A stretch of DNA of 64,000 nucleotides from Maridesulfovibrio ferrireducens (GCF_900101105.1 NZ_FNGA01000003.1:248001-312000), one strand, 5' to 3'; shown: positions 33,219 through 42,332, counted from the stretch's first letter. Translations and numbers: made by a program. Notes: a model not told the origin generated them from the letters alone.

Positions 33219-33798
33219 TAAAAATTGGGCGGTTTGGTTTACAGGTCTTCCCGGCTGCGGAAAAAGTACCATTGCTGACGGTGTATTAAATAAAATGCGA
33301 GAAGAAGGCTTTAATCCTGTCCTTTTGAGATTGGACGAAAGGCGTAAGCTGTATATTCCTAATCCCGAGTATACACATGATGAGCGGAGAAGAGTGTACA
33401 GTCTTTTTGTGCAGGACGCGATTTCCATTATGCAGTCCGGGCGATGCGTTATTATGGACGGTACAGGGAATGAGCTTTGCTTTCGTAAAGAAGCCCGTGA
33501 TCAAATAGAATTTTTTGCCGAGGTCCATCTGAAATGTCCGGTTAATATTGCCATGAAGCGTGAAGCCGGAAGACAGCAGGGGCTGGTTATGGCCGGACTC
33601 TATGAAAAAGCTTTGGAACGGCAGAAAACCGGAAAAGTTTTTAAGGAACTCGGGGAGGTTATCGGTATTGACGTGAAGTTTGAAACAGATCTTGATGCGG
33701 AATGTACAATCGAGACAGAAGATAAAAACCCGGAGCAGGTTCTTCAGAATGTTATTTCCTGTTTGCAAAAATGGCGAAACCTGAACGGGGTATGCTGA
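33190..33798 (+). CDS. Adenylylsulfate-kinase-like P-loop kinase
   Basis: 202 residues. Walker A GLPGCGKST at residues 19–27 followed by the APS-kinase LLRLDERRKLYIPNPEYTHD region, close to the D-x-V-R stretch of CysC but altered, then QSGRCVIMDGTGNELCFR. CysC-type 'APS kinase' in a sulfate reducer would be counterproductive, so a related small-molecule kinase role is plausible. I start at ATG 33190, which has GAGGAGG 9 nt upstream; an ORF opening 27 nt earlier has no site. Translationally coupled to the APH-fold gene. Confidence 0.75.
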   Translation: MPDSKGICVNKNWAVWFTGLPGCGKSTIADGVLNKMREEGFNPVLLRLDERRKLYIPNPEYTHDERRRVYSLFVQDAISIMQSGRCVIMDGTGNELCFRKEARDQIEFFAEVHLKCPVNIAMKREAGRQQGLVMAGLYEKALERQKTGKVFKELGEVIGIDVKFETDLDAECTIETEDKNPEQVLQNVISCLQKWRNLNGVC

Positions 33799-33862
33799 TT
33801 TTTTTTTCAAAATATTATATAGCTATTGAAATTGTAATAAAATATTATCTACAGGTGATCAT

Positions 33863-34327
33863 GTGAAGAAAATTTCATTTATTTTAATTTCGGCCTTATT
33901 GTTGATGTCCGTTGCCGCTTTTGCTTTTGCCTCTGATGAAACAGAGGCTGTCCGCGACAGAATCAAGGATGTTCTTTTTGAATATAAAGACGCATATAAT
34001 CTCAGAGATTTTGATGCTGTTAAAGCTCTTTATACCAGTGATGCATTAATTATGTCATTTCCGTGTAACTCTAAAGAAGAGTTGTTTTTTGATAAGTTCA
34101 GTGAAGATCTTCCCCGTTGCTCTTCATATTGGGTTAATCAGGCATTTAAGCTTAGATTGTTTAAGATTACATCGTTTGAATTGTCCGGTAAAAAATGTAC
34201 AGCCAGAGTTCTTTGGGATTATCGCGACAACAGTGAACGCGGTAAATTTACCCCGACTTTTGAATTTGTACTCGATGGCAATCAGTGGAAAATAGCTAAA
34301 GAGGTTTACGGACGCAATCCTTCCTGA
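33863..34327 (+). CDS. Secreted SnoaL/NTF2-like protein
   Basis: 154 residues. Signal peptide with cleavage near AFAFA. The mature part is an NTF2-like cone: helix VLFEYKDAYNLRDFDAVKALYT then DALIM, and strands closing with FEFVLDGNQWKIAKEVYG, a classic end of the fold. Periplasmic; no catalytic residues can be named. GTG start with AGGTGA. Monocistronic, with a terminator downstream. Confidence 0.8.
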   Translation: MKKISFILISALLLMSVAAFAFASDETEAVRDRIKDVLFEYKDAYNLRDFDAVKALYTSDALIMSFPCNSKEELFFDKFSEDLPRCSSYWVNQAFKLRLFKITSFELSGKKCTARVLWDYRDNSERGKFTPTFEFVLDGNQWKIAKEVYGRNPS

Positions 34328-34353
34328 TTTTTTTTAGAAATTTTTGTATTTCA

Positions 34354-34385
34354 GCCGGGATTGTCTTTATGACTTTCCCGGCTTT
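34354..34385 (+). terminator. Terminator after the NTF2-like gene
   Basis: GCCGGGA (34354–34360) and TCCCGGC (34376–34382) form a perfect 7-bp stem followed by TTTATC. The U-tract is short. Confidence 0.65.
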
Positions 34386-34523
34386 ATCTGTTTGTAAAGA
34401 TTATCTTTTTTAGGAAATTTTATTTTTTATATTCGGCCTGATTCTGGTGGTTGAGTTATCTTATTGTTTTTTTTAGGTTTTTATCGGGTTTACCCTCACC
34501 TTCATATAGAGTATGTCCGGCTC

Positions 34524-35900
34524 ATGAAGTTTAATGTACTAACATACGGCTGTCAGATGAACGTCCACGATTCCGATTGGCTTATCCGCGCGATGGAAAG
34601 TCGAGGCTGGAAAGCAGTGGAAGAATCAGAAGCAAATATATTTATTTTGAACACGTGTTCTGTAAGGGATAAACCTGAACAGAAAGTATACAATGTTCTT
34701 AGGCGGCTCGGGTATTTATGTACATCTCCGGGTGATTTTGTCGCTGTCGGTGGATGTGTTGCTCAGCAGATTGGGGAAGGCTTTCTCGAAAGGTTTCCTT
34801 ATGTGAGGCTGGTTTTCGGAAGTGACGGTATTGTCCAAGCTCCTCAATATTTGGAGGAATTGGCGGTTGATCACGAAAAGAGACTGGTTTTAAACGATTT
34901 TCTAGCGCAATACCCCGAACGTGAAGGCGGGCTTGCAAATCCTAATGAAGAACTTTTGCCTCCCGGAATTGGAACAATTCCCGGACAGGCATTTGTAAAC
35001 ATTATGCAGGGCTGCGATAATTTTTGTGCCTATTGCATTGTTCCTTACACTCGCGGTCGTCAGAAATCGCGTTTGTCTTCGGCAATAATTGATGAATGTC
35101 GCGCGCTTGTTAAGTCCGGAGTTCGTGAAATTACCTTGCTGGGGCAAAATGTAAACAGCTTTGGAATGGATAAAAACGGCAGCGACTTAAGCTTTGCGCA
35201 GCTGTTATACAAGATTGCTGAAATTGAAGGTTTGGAACGGGTCAGATTTACTACATCTCATCCTAAGGACATCGCCCCCGAAGTCATTAAGGCTTTCGGA
35301 GAGTTGCCTAACCTTTGTCCTCACTTACATCTGCCTGTACAGTCCGGTTCAGATAACATATTAAAGAAGATGGGCCGTAAATATGATCGCGCCCGCTATT
35401 TGGGCATTGTTGAAGGGCTGAAAGAAGTGTGTCCTGAGATTGCTTTAACAACTGATATCATTGTCGGTTTTCCCGGTGAAACGGATGAAGATTTCGAGCA
35501 GACAATGGATATTATGGAACGTGTCAGATTTGAAAGCAGTTTTTCCTTCAAGTATTCTGACCGTCCGGGCGTAGCAGCTTTAAAGATGATGCCTAAAGTT
35601 CCTGAGGATGTTGCTCAAAAAAGACTTACTCGCTTGCAGGAAAGGCAAAAGCATATTACTAGAGAATGTCTAGAAGAGTTGGACGGCAATGATATGATCG
35701 TTCTGCTGGAAAGAAACAGCAAGTGGCAGGAAGACGGCGGAGTGGCGTGGCGGGGCAAAGATCCCGGCGGACGAGTCGTTAATATCTTTATTGAAGGGAT
35801 TGAAGGGCATCTTCCGCTTGGCGGTAAGTTGGTTAAAGCCAAGATTATAGAAGCTAAGAATCACTCTCTTGTTGGTGTTAAAGTGGGGGATTTATGGTAG
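34524..35900 (+). CDS. miaB: tRNA-2-methylthio-N6-dimethylallyladenosine synthase
   Basis: 458 residues, the usual MiaB length. Radical-SAM methylthiotransferase that converts i6A37 to ms2i6A37 in tRNA. N-terminal UPF0004 domain with cluster cysteines C10, C45 and C78; radical-SAM cysteines C164, C168 and C171 in GCDNFCAYCIVPYTRGR; C-terminal TRAM domain. I start at ATG 34524, where the family motif FNVLTYGCQMN begins; an ORF running 60 nt further upstream has an unconserved, Phe/Tyr-rich lead. Its end overlaps the bifunctional-nuclease-family gene by 7 nt. Confidence 0.96.
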   Translation: MKFNVLTYGCQMNVHDSDWLIRAMESRGWKAVEESEANIFILNTCSVRDKPEQKVYNVLRRLGYLCTSPGDFVAVGGCVAQQIGEGFLERFPYVRLVFGSDGIVQAPQYLEELAVDHEKRLVLNDFLAQYPEREGGLANPNEELLPPGIGTIPGQAFVNIMQGCDNFCAYCIVPYTRGRQKSRLSSAIIDECRALVKSGVREITLLGQNVNSFGMDKNGSDLSFAQLLYKIAEIEGLERVRFTTSHPKDIAPEVIKAFGELPNLCPHLHLPVQSGSDNILKKMGRKYDRARYLGIVEGLKEVCPEIALTTDIIVGFPGETDEDFEQTMDIMERVRFESSFSFKYSDRPGVAALKMMPKVPEDVAQKRLTRLQERQKHITRECLEELDGNDMIVLLERNSKWQEDGGVAWRGKDPGGRVVNIFIEGIEGHLPLGGKLVKAKIIEAKNHSLVGVKVGDLW

Positions 35901-36373
35901 AAATGAAGGTTTACGGATTGGCGGTTGATAATGACTCCGACGCTCCGGTACTCGTTCTTAAAAATGAAGAACAGGAAATCGTTCTACCTATCTGGATAGG
36001 CGCAATTGAAGCTATGGCTATTTCACTTGTGCTTGATGAAGTGGCTTTCCCTAGGCCTATGACACATGATTTGCTTCTGGATGCAATCCATGCCCTTGGC
36101 GGAAAAGTTGTCTCTGTTGATATCGTTGATATTGAAAAGGGAACTTTTTACGCTGAAATCATTATTGACAGTAACGGTGAGGTCAAAGCAATTGATTCCC
36201 GCCCATCTGATGCAATAGCTCTTGCAGTAAGAGCCGGATGCCCTGTGCGGGTGTCCCAGAAAGTGGTTGATATTGCCGGAACAAAAGAGACTGAATCGAA
36301 ACTTGTTAAAGACACTGGTCATAGTGATGAATTTGAAGAGCTTTCGCCTGACGACTTCAAGTATAAAATGTAG
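35894..36373 (+). CDS. Bifunctional nuclease family protein (DUF151)
   Basis: 159 residues of the BFN/DUF151 family. VLVLKNEEQEIVLPIWIGAIEAMAI and the closing SRPSDAIALAVRAGCPV are the defining blocks. Plant and Thermotoga members have been studied as nucleases or by structure only; bacterial function is not fixed. Overlaps miaB by 7 nt, as in many delta-proteobacterial genomes where the two genes travel together. Its Asp/Glu-rich C-terminus (FEELSPDDFKYKM) is a common extension. Confidence 0.92.
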   Translation: MVEMKVYGLAVDNDSDAPVLVLKNEEQEIVLPIWIGAIEAMAISLVLDEVAFPRPMTHDLLLDAIHALGGKVVSVDIVDIEKGTFYAEIIIDSNGEVKAIDSRPSDAIALAVRAGCPVRVSQKVVDIAGTKETESKLVKDTGHSDEFEELSPDDFKYKM

Positions 36374-36405
36374 ATATTTTTTAATATAAATATAGAGAAA
36401 ATTAA

Positions 36406-37065
36406 ATGATAGATTTTCATACACATACAGTATTCAGTGACGGTGAATTGATTCCCGCGGAGCTGGCTCGCAGGGCTAGAATTGCGGGGTATCGTGCGCT
36501 TGCTATGACCGATCATGCCGATTCCAGTAATATTGAGATCATTCTTGAAAATATTCACCGTTTCGCCAAGAAGCACGGTCACTTTTTTGATATAGATGTT
36601 TTCAGCGGCGTGGAGCTTACTCACGTTCCTCCCGGATTGATTGGTGAAATGGTTGATCAGGCGAGAGATCTGGGCGCGCAGCTAGTTGTTGTTCACGGTG
36701 AAACAATAGTTGAACCTGTTGCAGAAGGAACGAATCTTTCAGCGATTGAAGCGAAGGTTGATATTCTTGCTCATCCGGGTCTGATTACTGAAGTAGAAGT
36801 TAAACTTGCAGCAGAATACGGTGTCCATCTCGAAATCACTACCCGTAAAGGACACAGTCTAACTAATGGTCATGTTGCAGCGTTAGCACGCAAGTTCGGT
36901 GCAAAGCTTGTAATTAACAATGACGCACACGCGCCGGGCGATTTAGTCAGCCGTGAACTGCGTCGTAAGATTGCACTTGGTGCAGGTATGACTCCGCAGG
37001 AATATGAACAATCTGAAGAAAATTCCCGCCAGCTTGTACAGCAGATGATGAAGCGCGGTAGCTAA
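36406..37065 (+). CDS. PHP-domain histidinol-phosphatase-like phosphoesterase
   Basis: 219 residues. Metal ligands of the PHP fold: H5 and H7 (FHTHTVFSDGE), D36 and H37 (MTDHAD), the Glu in GVELTH, His in VVHGE, DILAHPG and NNDAH near the C-terminus. It is annotated in relatives as 'histidinol phosphate phosphatase domain-containing', but no his genes are near, so the true phosphoester substrate is open. 32 nt after the nuclease-family gene, 23 nt before the sirtuin; probably one transcript with miaB. Confidence 0.88.
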   Translation: MIDFHTHTVFSDGELIPAELARRARIAGYRALAMTDHADSSNIEIILENIHRFAKKHGHFFDIDVFSGVELTHVPPGLIGEMVDQARDLGAQLVVVHGETIVEPVAEGTNLSAIEAKVDILAHPGLITEVEVKLAAEYGVHLEITTRKGHSLTNGHVAALARKFGAKLVINNDAHAPGDLVSRELRRKIALGAGMTPQEYEQSEENSRQLVQQMMKRGS

Positions 37066-37088
37066 AGTAAATTATTACAGCAGGGAAC

Positions 37089-37859
37089 ATGTCGTCTGAG
37101 CAGATTAAATTAGACCGGACTGCATTGGAAAATGCTATCAAGTTGATTGCGAATGCGCGATGCGCTGTGGCAATGACAGGTGCGGGATTCTCTGTAGCAA
37201 GCGGTATTCCTGATTTTCGTAGTCCCGGCGGTATCTGGTCCAAGCATGATCCTGAAAAAGTAGCATCAATCAGAGCCTTGAAGTCTGACCCTGTAACGGT
37301 TTGGAAATTCCTTTTGGAACTTGTTCGCATGACTCAGAAATGCGAACCTAATCCAGCACATTTTGCCTTATCTGAGCTTGAAACCTCGGGGAATATTAAA
37401 GGCGTTATTACACAAAATATCGATGGTCTGCATCAGCGGGCAGGTTCTGTTAATGTCATAGAATTTCACGGCAATTGCAGTCATTTTTTCTGTTCAGAGT
37501 GTTTCGCAGTTTATGAGGCGAAAGACGTCTTTAAATTTGATGCTAAAAAACTTCCGATCAAATGCGCGGAATGTTCAGGGATTGTTCGTCCAGATCTTGT
37601 TTTTTACGGTGAACAGATTCCGCCGCAGGCATATCAAGACGCTTTTGATTTAGCTGATCAGGCTGATCTTGTACTTGTTGCCGGAACCTCCGGTGAAGTT
37701 GTTCCAGCAAGCTTAATTCCGCCTCGAATTAAGAGTAACGGTGGAAAGATAATAGAAATTAATAAGGTTCCATCCGCTTATCACGCGATGAGTGATGTTT
37801 TTATTAAAGGTGCTGTTGAAGATGTTTTGCCTGTAATAGTGCAGAATATAATTAAATAA
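37089..37859 (+). CDS. NAD-dependent protein deacylase (sirtuin)
   Basis: 256 residues. Removes acetyl or related acyl groups from lysines using NAD. Rossmann part with MTGAGFSVASGIPDFRSPGG (29–48) and QNID (109–112); catalytic His127 in EFHGNC; zinc cysteines 135, 138, 159 and 162; RPDLVFYGE and AGTSGEVVPA further on. The catalytic residues are complete. Class III-like (CobB type) rather than macrodomain-linked, since no macrodomain gene is present. ATG with a CAGGGA site. It lies ahead of the tol genes with 68 nt between. Confidence 0.94.
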   Translation: MSSEQIKLDRTALENAIKLIANARCAVAMTGAGFSVASGIPDFRSPGGIWSKHDPEKVASIRALKSDPVTVWKFLLELVRMTQKCEPNPAHFALSELETSGNIKGVITQNIDGLHQRAGSVNVIEFHGNCSHFFCSECFAVYEAKDVFKFDAKKLPIKCAECSGIVRPDLVFYGEQIPPQAYQDAFDLADQADLVLVAGTSGEVVPASLIPPRIKSNGGKIIEINKVPSAYHAMSDVFIKGAVEDVLPVIVQNIIK

Positions 37860-37927
37860 AGCTGTTTTTTCTTTTAATGCGGCCTCTTAAATTTCGATGG
37901 TAACGCTAAAAAAAGGTTTGGTGCTGT

Positions 37928-38668
37928 ATGGATTTTTTACCTCAGGGCGGAATTTTCGCCATGCTCGGGTCCGCTTCAATCGTGGTAAAAGTGGTACTTT
38001 GTCTCCTTGCAGGCATGTCTCTCTGGAGCTGGACAATTATTTTTTGGAAACTTATTTCTCTTGGCAAAGCAAGGTCTCTTGTTCTTAAAGGAAATCAAAT
38101 TATGGAAGATGCAGATTCGTTGTCTTCCGGTTTGACGGCAATTAATAAAACAAAATCATCTCCGTTGAACCGTATCGGTGCCGCAGCGGTTAAAGAGTAC
38201 CGTATTCTTGAAAAATCCGCAGTCAGTCCGAGTCATAAACGTAGGTTGATTAAAGATACTTTGCGCAGAATTTTGAGGCAGAGAGTCAGTTCAGAAATGA
38301 AAAGATTGTCAACCTCTCTTTCCTTTCTCGCTACTTGCGCAAACGGCGCCCCGTTTATCGGTCTTTTCGGCACTGTCTGGGGAATTATGAATTCCTTTCA
38401 TGCCATCGGAACAGCAAAGTCCGCAGCTCTTTCAGCGGTTGCTCCCGGTATTTCTGAAGCTCTGGTTGCTACAGCAATTGGTCTTGTTGTCGCGATACCG
38501 GCAACAATATCTTATAACTTTTTCCTTGGAGTTCTCGGCGGAATTGAGACTGAAATGGTCAATTTTGCAGGAGTTTTCCTTAATAGAGTCGAAAGAGAAG
38601 TTTCATGGGTTGAGCCTGCATCCAAACATGGTGGCGATAGCGAAGATGATTCTTCCGCAGAGGTGTAG
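37928..38668 (+). CDS. tolQ: Tol-Pal system proton channel subunit TolQ
   Basis: 246 residues. Three membrane segments (about 15–38, 145–170 and 180–205) in the MotA/TolQ/ExbB arrangement; the conserved GLFGTVWGIMNSF and ALVATAIGLVVAIPATISYN lie in the second and third. With TolR it uses the proton motive force to energise TolA for outer-membrane constriction at division. First of five adjacent tol–pal genes; tolR begins 3 nt after its stop. ExbB is the alternative name, but the tolA, tolB and pal neighbours settle it. Confidence 0.95.
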   Translation: MDFLPQGGIFAMLGSASIVVKVVLCLLAGMSLWSWTIIFWKLISLGKARSLVLKGNQIMEDADSLSSGLTAINKTKSSPLNRIGAAAVKEYRILEKSAVSPSHKRRLIKDTLRRILRQRVSSEMKRLSTSLSFLATCANGAPFIGLFGTVWGIMNSFHAIGTAKSAALSAVAPGISEALVATAIGLVVAIPATISYNFFLGVLGGIETEMVNFAGVFLNRVEREVSWVEPASKHGGDSEDDSSAEV

Positions 38669-38671
38669 ATA

Positions 38672-39091
38672 ATGGGAATGTACACTAACAACCGGGGAAT
38701 GCTGGCTGAAATAAACGTTACTCCCTTTGTTGATGTTATGCTGGTGCTCCTGATCATTTTTATGGTTACAGCCCCGTTAATGACTCAGGGCGTTGAAGTT
38801 GATTTACCGCAAACCCGCACAGTCCGTTCCCTTCCGCAGGATAATGAGCACCTTGTTTTATCGATAAATGATAAAGGTGAGATATTCCTTGATGAATATA
38901 AAGTAGATTTTAATGAATTGCAGGGGCATCTTGAAAAACTGGTGAAGAAGCAGAATAAAATGCTTTTTCTAAGGGCTGATAAAAGTGTTCCTTACGGTGA
39001 AGTTGTCCGCGTTATGGGCGAGATTAAAGCTGCGGGTATAGACAGAATGGGAGTTGTGGCTGAACCGGCAGAACAGAAGCGTAAAAAATAA
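38672..39091 (+). CDS. tolR: Tol-Pal system subunit TolR
   Basis: 139 residues. One membrane helix containing the essential Asp in INVTPFVDVMLVLLIIFM, followed by a periplasmic ExbD/TolR domain (LPQTRTV, then DKSVPYGEVVRVMGEIKAAG). Partners TolQ as the rotary or stator-like proton channel. Follows tolQ by 3 nt. Length is normal for the family (135–150). Confidence 0.95.
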   Translation: MGMYTNNRGMLAEINVTPFVDVMLVLLIIFMVTAPLMTQGVEVDLPQTRTVRSLPQDNEHLVLSINDKGEIFLDEYKVDFNELQGHLEKLVKKQNKMLFLRADKSVPYGEVVRVMGEIKAAGIDRMGVVAEPAEQKRKK

Positions 39092-39160
39092 AAAGGGTAA
39101 TGACGGTTTGTTGTATACATTTAAGATGATCGGGAACTCTTTTGCAGGGCGTATTTATTG

Positions 39161-40102
39161 ATGAGAATTATCGGTCTCTTAATCTCATTACTGCTACACG
39201 CGGGTATAATAATTCTGGCTATGACATGGTCGGTTTCTTCGCCTGTGAAAATTTCTCTTGATATGCCTGTTTATCAGGTTGACCTTGTTTCTCTTGCTCC
39301 AGCTCCTCAGGCTCCTAAAGTTGCAACTGCTCCGGTCAGTAAACCTTCTGCACATCTTTCAAAGCCTGACGCGATTCCTCTTCCTGAAGATGCTGCTCTT
39401 AAAAAGATACCCAAGGCTCCGGCAAATCCAGTAAAAGCTCCTGAATCAAAACCGATTCCGAAACCGATAGCCAAACCTGTACCTAAGCCGGAACCTAAAG
39501 TTGAAAAAATTTCTCCAAAGAAAATAAAAACGACCAATCCTCCTAAAAAGAAAGTTGCGAAACCTGAAGTTAAAAAGCAGGAGAAGAAGGTTGCTCCGGT
39601 TAAGAAGACTCCGAAAAAGAAAGAGGTTCCTAAAAAGCCGGTCAAGCCAAAAATGACGGCTGAAGAAGCTTTGGCTGCGGACCTTGCTTCAATTGGGCAG
39701 TTGGTGGAAAAGAAAGAAAAGGCGAAGCAGCGGGCTGTTGCTAAGGATTTAGCTTCTCTTACAGGCACAGCTCAATCAACGGCTGTGCAGGCTTCTGCTG
39801 GCGGGACAGCCGGGGCGTCCGGTCTTGTTCAGGTTTACGGAGCCATTGTAATGCAGGAAGTTAAAAAGCATTGGCGATATCCGGTTTTCGGACAGAAAGA
39901 TAATTTATCTGCGCGCGTACAAGTTTCATTAAAAGCTTCAGGCGAAATCACTGATATTAAACTTCTTGATTCTTCGGGAAATGTAGATTTTGATGATTCA
40001 GTTTTGACTGCTTTGAGAGACACCGAGGTTCTACCTGAACCACCGGGAAGTTCAATTCGAACTATCATTGTTAACTTTAACCTGCATGACCTTGATCAGT
40101 AG
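39161..40102 (+). CDS. tolA: TolA/TonB-like energy-transducing protein
   Basis: 313 residues. N-terminal membrane anchor (about 1–22), then a Pro/Lys-rich periplasmic linker (about 45–165, repeated KP, PKP and KKK runs) and a C-terminal TonB-type domain (about 225–313) with VQVYGAIVMQEVKKHWRYPV. Spans the periplasm to reach Pal/TolB. TolA in E. coli has a long helical Ala-rich middle; here the linker is TonB-like. The start is ambiguous between TTG 39158 (better ribosome spacing) and ATG 39161; I list ATG. It is placed between tolR and tolB, so TolA is the functional reading. Confidence 0.88.
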   Translation: MRIIGLLISLLLHAGIIILAMTWSVSSPVKISLDMPVYQVDLVSLAPAPQAPKVATAPVSKPSAHLSKPDAIPLPEDAALKKIPKAPANPVKAPESKPIPKPIAKPVPKPEPKVEKISPKKIKTTNPPKKKVAKPEVKKQEKKVAPVKKTPKKKEVPKKPVKPKMTAEEALAADLASIGQLVEKKEKAKQRAVAKDLASLTGTAQSTAVQASAGGTAGASGLVQVYGAIVMQEVKKHWRYPVFGQKDNLSARVQVSLKASGEITDIKLLDSSGNVDFDDSVLTALRDTEVLPEPPGSSIRTIIVNFNLHDLDQ

Positions 40103-40117
40103 GTTCGGTTTTATATT

Positions 40118-41494
40118 ATGAGCAAAAGAAATTATTCTTATTTGCAGACTGGTGTCGTTGTTTTTGTCGCGGCATTAATGCTTTTCGTTTTTTCTGCGGT
40201 TAATGCCAAAGCCGTAGATACCCTTTCTGTGGATATCTACGGGCCGGGACAACGTAAAATTAATATTATTCTGCTGCCTCCGCAAACTTTGCCGGAAGGC
40301 AAGTATAGTGGAGCAAAAGGCAATAATTTGCCTTTACCGGCTGAAGCTGGAACCTTTGAGGGAGATATTCAGAAGAATCTGTCATATCTCCCTTTTTTAA
40401 ATTTTGTACCGCTTTCCAGTATTTTGGGAGGTAATCCTGCTCACGGAGTAACTCCCGGAGACGTTGATCTAAAACCTCTTCGTCTTTCAAAGGTGGATCT
40501 TGTTTTGACAACAGGATGGGAAATTCAGCCTAATGATGAAAAAGTCCTTAAAATTAGAGTTATCGGAACGTATAATGGGCGTACAATTTTAGGGAAGCAG
40601 TATTCAAGAGTGACTGAAGAGATGCTTCCGCTGATTGCGGATAAGTTCAGTTCTTATTTGATGAAAATACTGACCGGACGTGATGGCTTTTTTGATTCGA
40701 AGATAGCTTTTGTGAGGAAGACTGGAAAAAATAAAGAAATTTTTACGGTAAGTCCGCAAGGTAGAAATCTTCGCCAGCTCAGTTCCTTGGGAGGTGTAAA
40801 CCTTAGTCCCAACTGGGCGCCGGACGGCAAGAAACTTGTATTCACAAGGCTTGGTTCAAGGCAGCACTTACTTTGTATATGGGATAAGAGTACTGGAAAG
40901 ATTGATCAAAAAGCTTTTCCCGGAAATACAGTTATCGGGCCGGCTTTTTTGCCTGATGGAAATTTGGCGGTAACTCTGACCATGAACGGGGATTCGGATA
41001 TTTTTCTGGTCAACGGCAATTATAAGCCTCAAAAAGCTTTAGCAAAAAGCTGGGCGATTGAAGTTTCTCCCGATTTTGACCGAACTGGAAGTAAGATGGT
41101 TTTTACTTCGGGAAGATTCGGTAATCCGCATATTTTCATTTTGGATATGGCGACAGGGCAGGTTGACCGCGTAACGCGTAAAGGAAAGTACAACACTAAT
41201 CCGACAATCAGTCCTGATGGACGGTTTGTAGCTTTTTCGCGTCAGACTCCTTTGGGACACAGGATTTTTGTTCATGATATGAATTCCGGGCAGGAGAGAC
41301 AGTTAACATTCGGGCCCGGTAATGATGAAGATCCTGCATTTGGTCCTGATGGATATTTCTTAGCTTTTTCATCAAGCAGGAGTGGAGATTATAAAATCTA
41401 TTTGACCACCCGTCATGGTGATTCTGCTATGGAGGTTCCGACTGGAGTCGGCATTGCTACTGCTCCTGCATGGGGTAAGGCTGATAAATCATAG
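40118..41494 (+). CDS. tolB: Tol-Pal system β-propeller protein TolB
   Basis: 458 residues. Signal peptide (cleavage near AKAVD), N-terminal α/β domain (about 45–160, INIILLPPQ then LVLTTGWEI) and a six-blade β-propeller built on repeats such as LSPNWAPDGKKLVFTR, ISPDGRFVAFSR and FGPDGYFLAFSSSRSG. Periplasmic, binds Pal. Family length about 430. Its N-terminal domain is the same general type as the extra domain seen at the front of BamA at 8.7 kb. Confidence 0.94.
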   Translation: MSKRNYSYLQTGVVVFVAALMLFVFSAVNAKAVDTLSVDIYGPGQRKINIILLPPQTLPEGKYSGAKGNNLPLPAEAGTFEGDIQKNLSYLPFLNFVPLSSILGGNPAHGVTPGDVDLKPLRLSKVDLVLTTGWEIQPNDEKVLKIRVIGTYNGRTILGKQYSRVTEEMLPLIADKFSSYLMKILTGRDGFFDSKIAFVRKTGKNKEIFTVSPQGRNLRQLSSLGGVNLSPNWAPDGKKLVFTRLGSRQHLLCIWDKSTGKIDQKAFPGNTVIGPAFLPDGNLAVTLTMNGDSDIFLVNGNYKPQKALAKSWAIEVSPDFDRTGSKMVFTSGRFGNPHIFILDMATGQVDRVTRKGKYNTNPTISPDGRFVAFSRQTPLGHRIFVHDMNSGQERQLTFGPGNDEDPAFGPDGYFLAFSSSRSGDYKIYLTTRHGDSAMEVPTGVGIATAPAWGKADKS

Positions 41495-41648
41495 TTTTGT
41501 TATAGATTTTAACACTTCTGTTTCCGTGATGACTTGATTTTTTTACAAAACACTTTAGTGTCTAAATATTGGAAGTTAAAATAAGAGTGCGTTTTCCACT
41601 TTGCGTGGGCAATCTCCTGTCCTTTAAAGTTCCTTATCAGGAGGGCAA

Positions 41649-42239
41649 ATGAAAGCTAGAGCTATAATTTTGTGTATGGCGTTCATGTTGATCGTCAGTT
41701 TGGGTGCCGGGTGTTCTAAGAAGCGTGTTGAGTCTTCAACTGCATCTCCTGCTGTTGAGGAAAGAATGAATGACCAGCAGGAAAACGAAAGACTCAGACA
41801 GGAAGAGGCGGCTAGGCAGGAAAGAGAAAAAGAACTTCAGGAGCAGGCTCTTGAAGATGAGCGTCAGGCTGCTGAAGTTAAAAAAGAATTTGAAGTCGCG
41901 GTTGTTGAGTTGGGAAATATAGTTCATTTTGATTTTGATTCTTTTGAAATCAAACAAGAATATCGTCCTTTACTACAGTCTAAGGCTGAATTGCTAAAGA
42001 AATTTTCCAATGTAACAATTGTTATTGAAGGGTTCTGCGATGAACGCGGAACGGCAGAATACAATCTTGCATTGGGTGAGCGTCGTGCGCGCGCTGCTTA
42101 TGAATTTTTGATTTTGCTTGGAGTAGCTCCCGAAAGACTTAGCATTGTAAGTTTCGGAGAAGAAAATCCCATTGATCCTGCTCATAATGAGACAGCTTGG
42201 GAAATGAACCGCAGGGCTCAATTCAGATTGGCTTACTAG
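41649..42239 (+). CDS. pal: Peptidoglycan-associated lipoprotein Pal
   Basis: 196 residues. Lipobox LGAGC (lipidated Cys23), a Gln/Glu-rich linker with coiled-coil character (about 40–85), and an OmpA-like peptidoglycan-binding domain (about 90–195): VHFDFDSFEIKQEY, VIEGFCDERGTAEYNLALGERRA, LSIVSFGEENP and NRRAQFRL. Outer-membrane lipoprotein that binds peptidoglycan and TolB. GGAG site. 154 bp after tolB, so it may also have its own promoter. Confidence 0.95.
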   Translation: MKARAIILCMAFMLIVSLGAGCSKKRVESSTASPAVEERMNDQQENERLRQEEAARQEREKELQEQALEDERQAAEVKKEFEVAVVELGNIVHFDFDSFEIKQEYRPLLQSKAELLKKFSNVTIVIEGFCDERGTAEYNLALGERRARAAYEFLILLGVAPERLSIVSFGEENPIDPAHNETAWEMNRRAQFRLAY

Positions 42240-42278
42240 AATTTAAAATTATAAGTTTCAAGAATTTGATAATTAAAT

Positions 42279-42316
42279 ACCCCCGCTTTCGAAAGAAAGC
42301 GGGGGTTAATTTTTTG
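42279..42316. terminator. Bidirectional terminator between pal and pgpA
   Basis: CCCCCGCTTTC (42280–42290) and GAAAGCGGGGG (42295–42305) form an 11-bp stem with a GAAA loop. A/T-rich tracts on both sides suit the convergent genes pal (+) and pgpA (–). Confidence 0.9.
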
Positions 42317-42332
42317 AGTATGAGTTTTGAAT

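Noticed and set aside
33190-33798. cysC of assimilatory sulfate reduction
   Set aside because: The family region after Walker A is altered, no cysN/cysD neighbours, and the host is a likely sulfate respirer.
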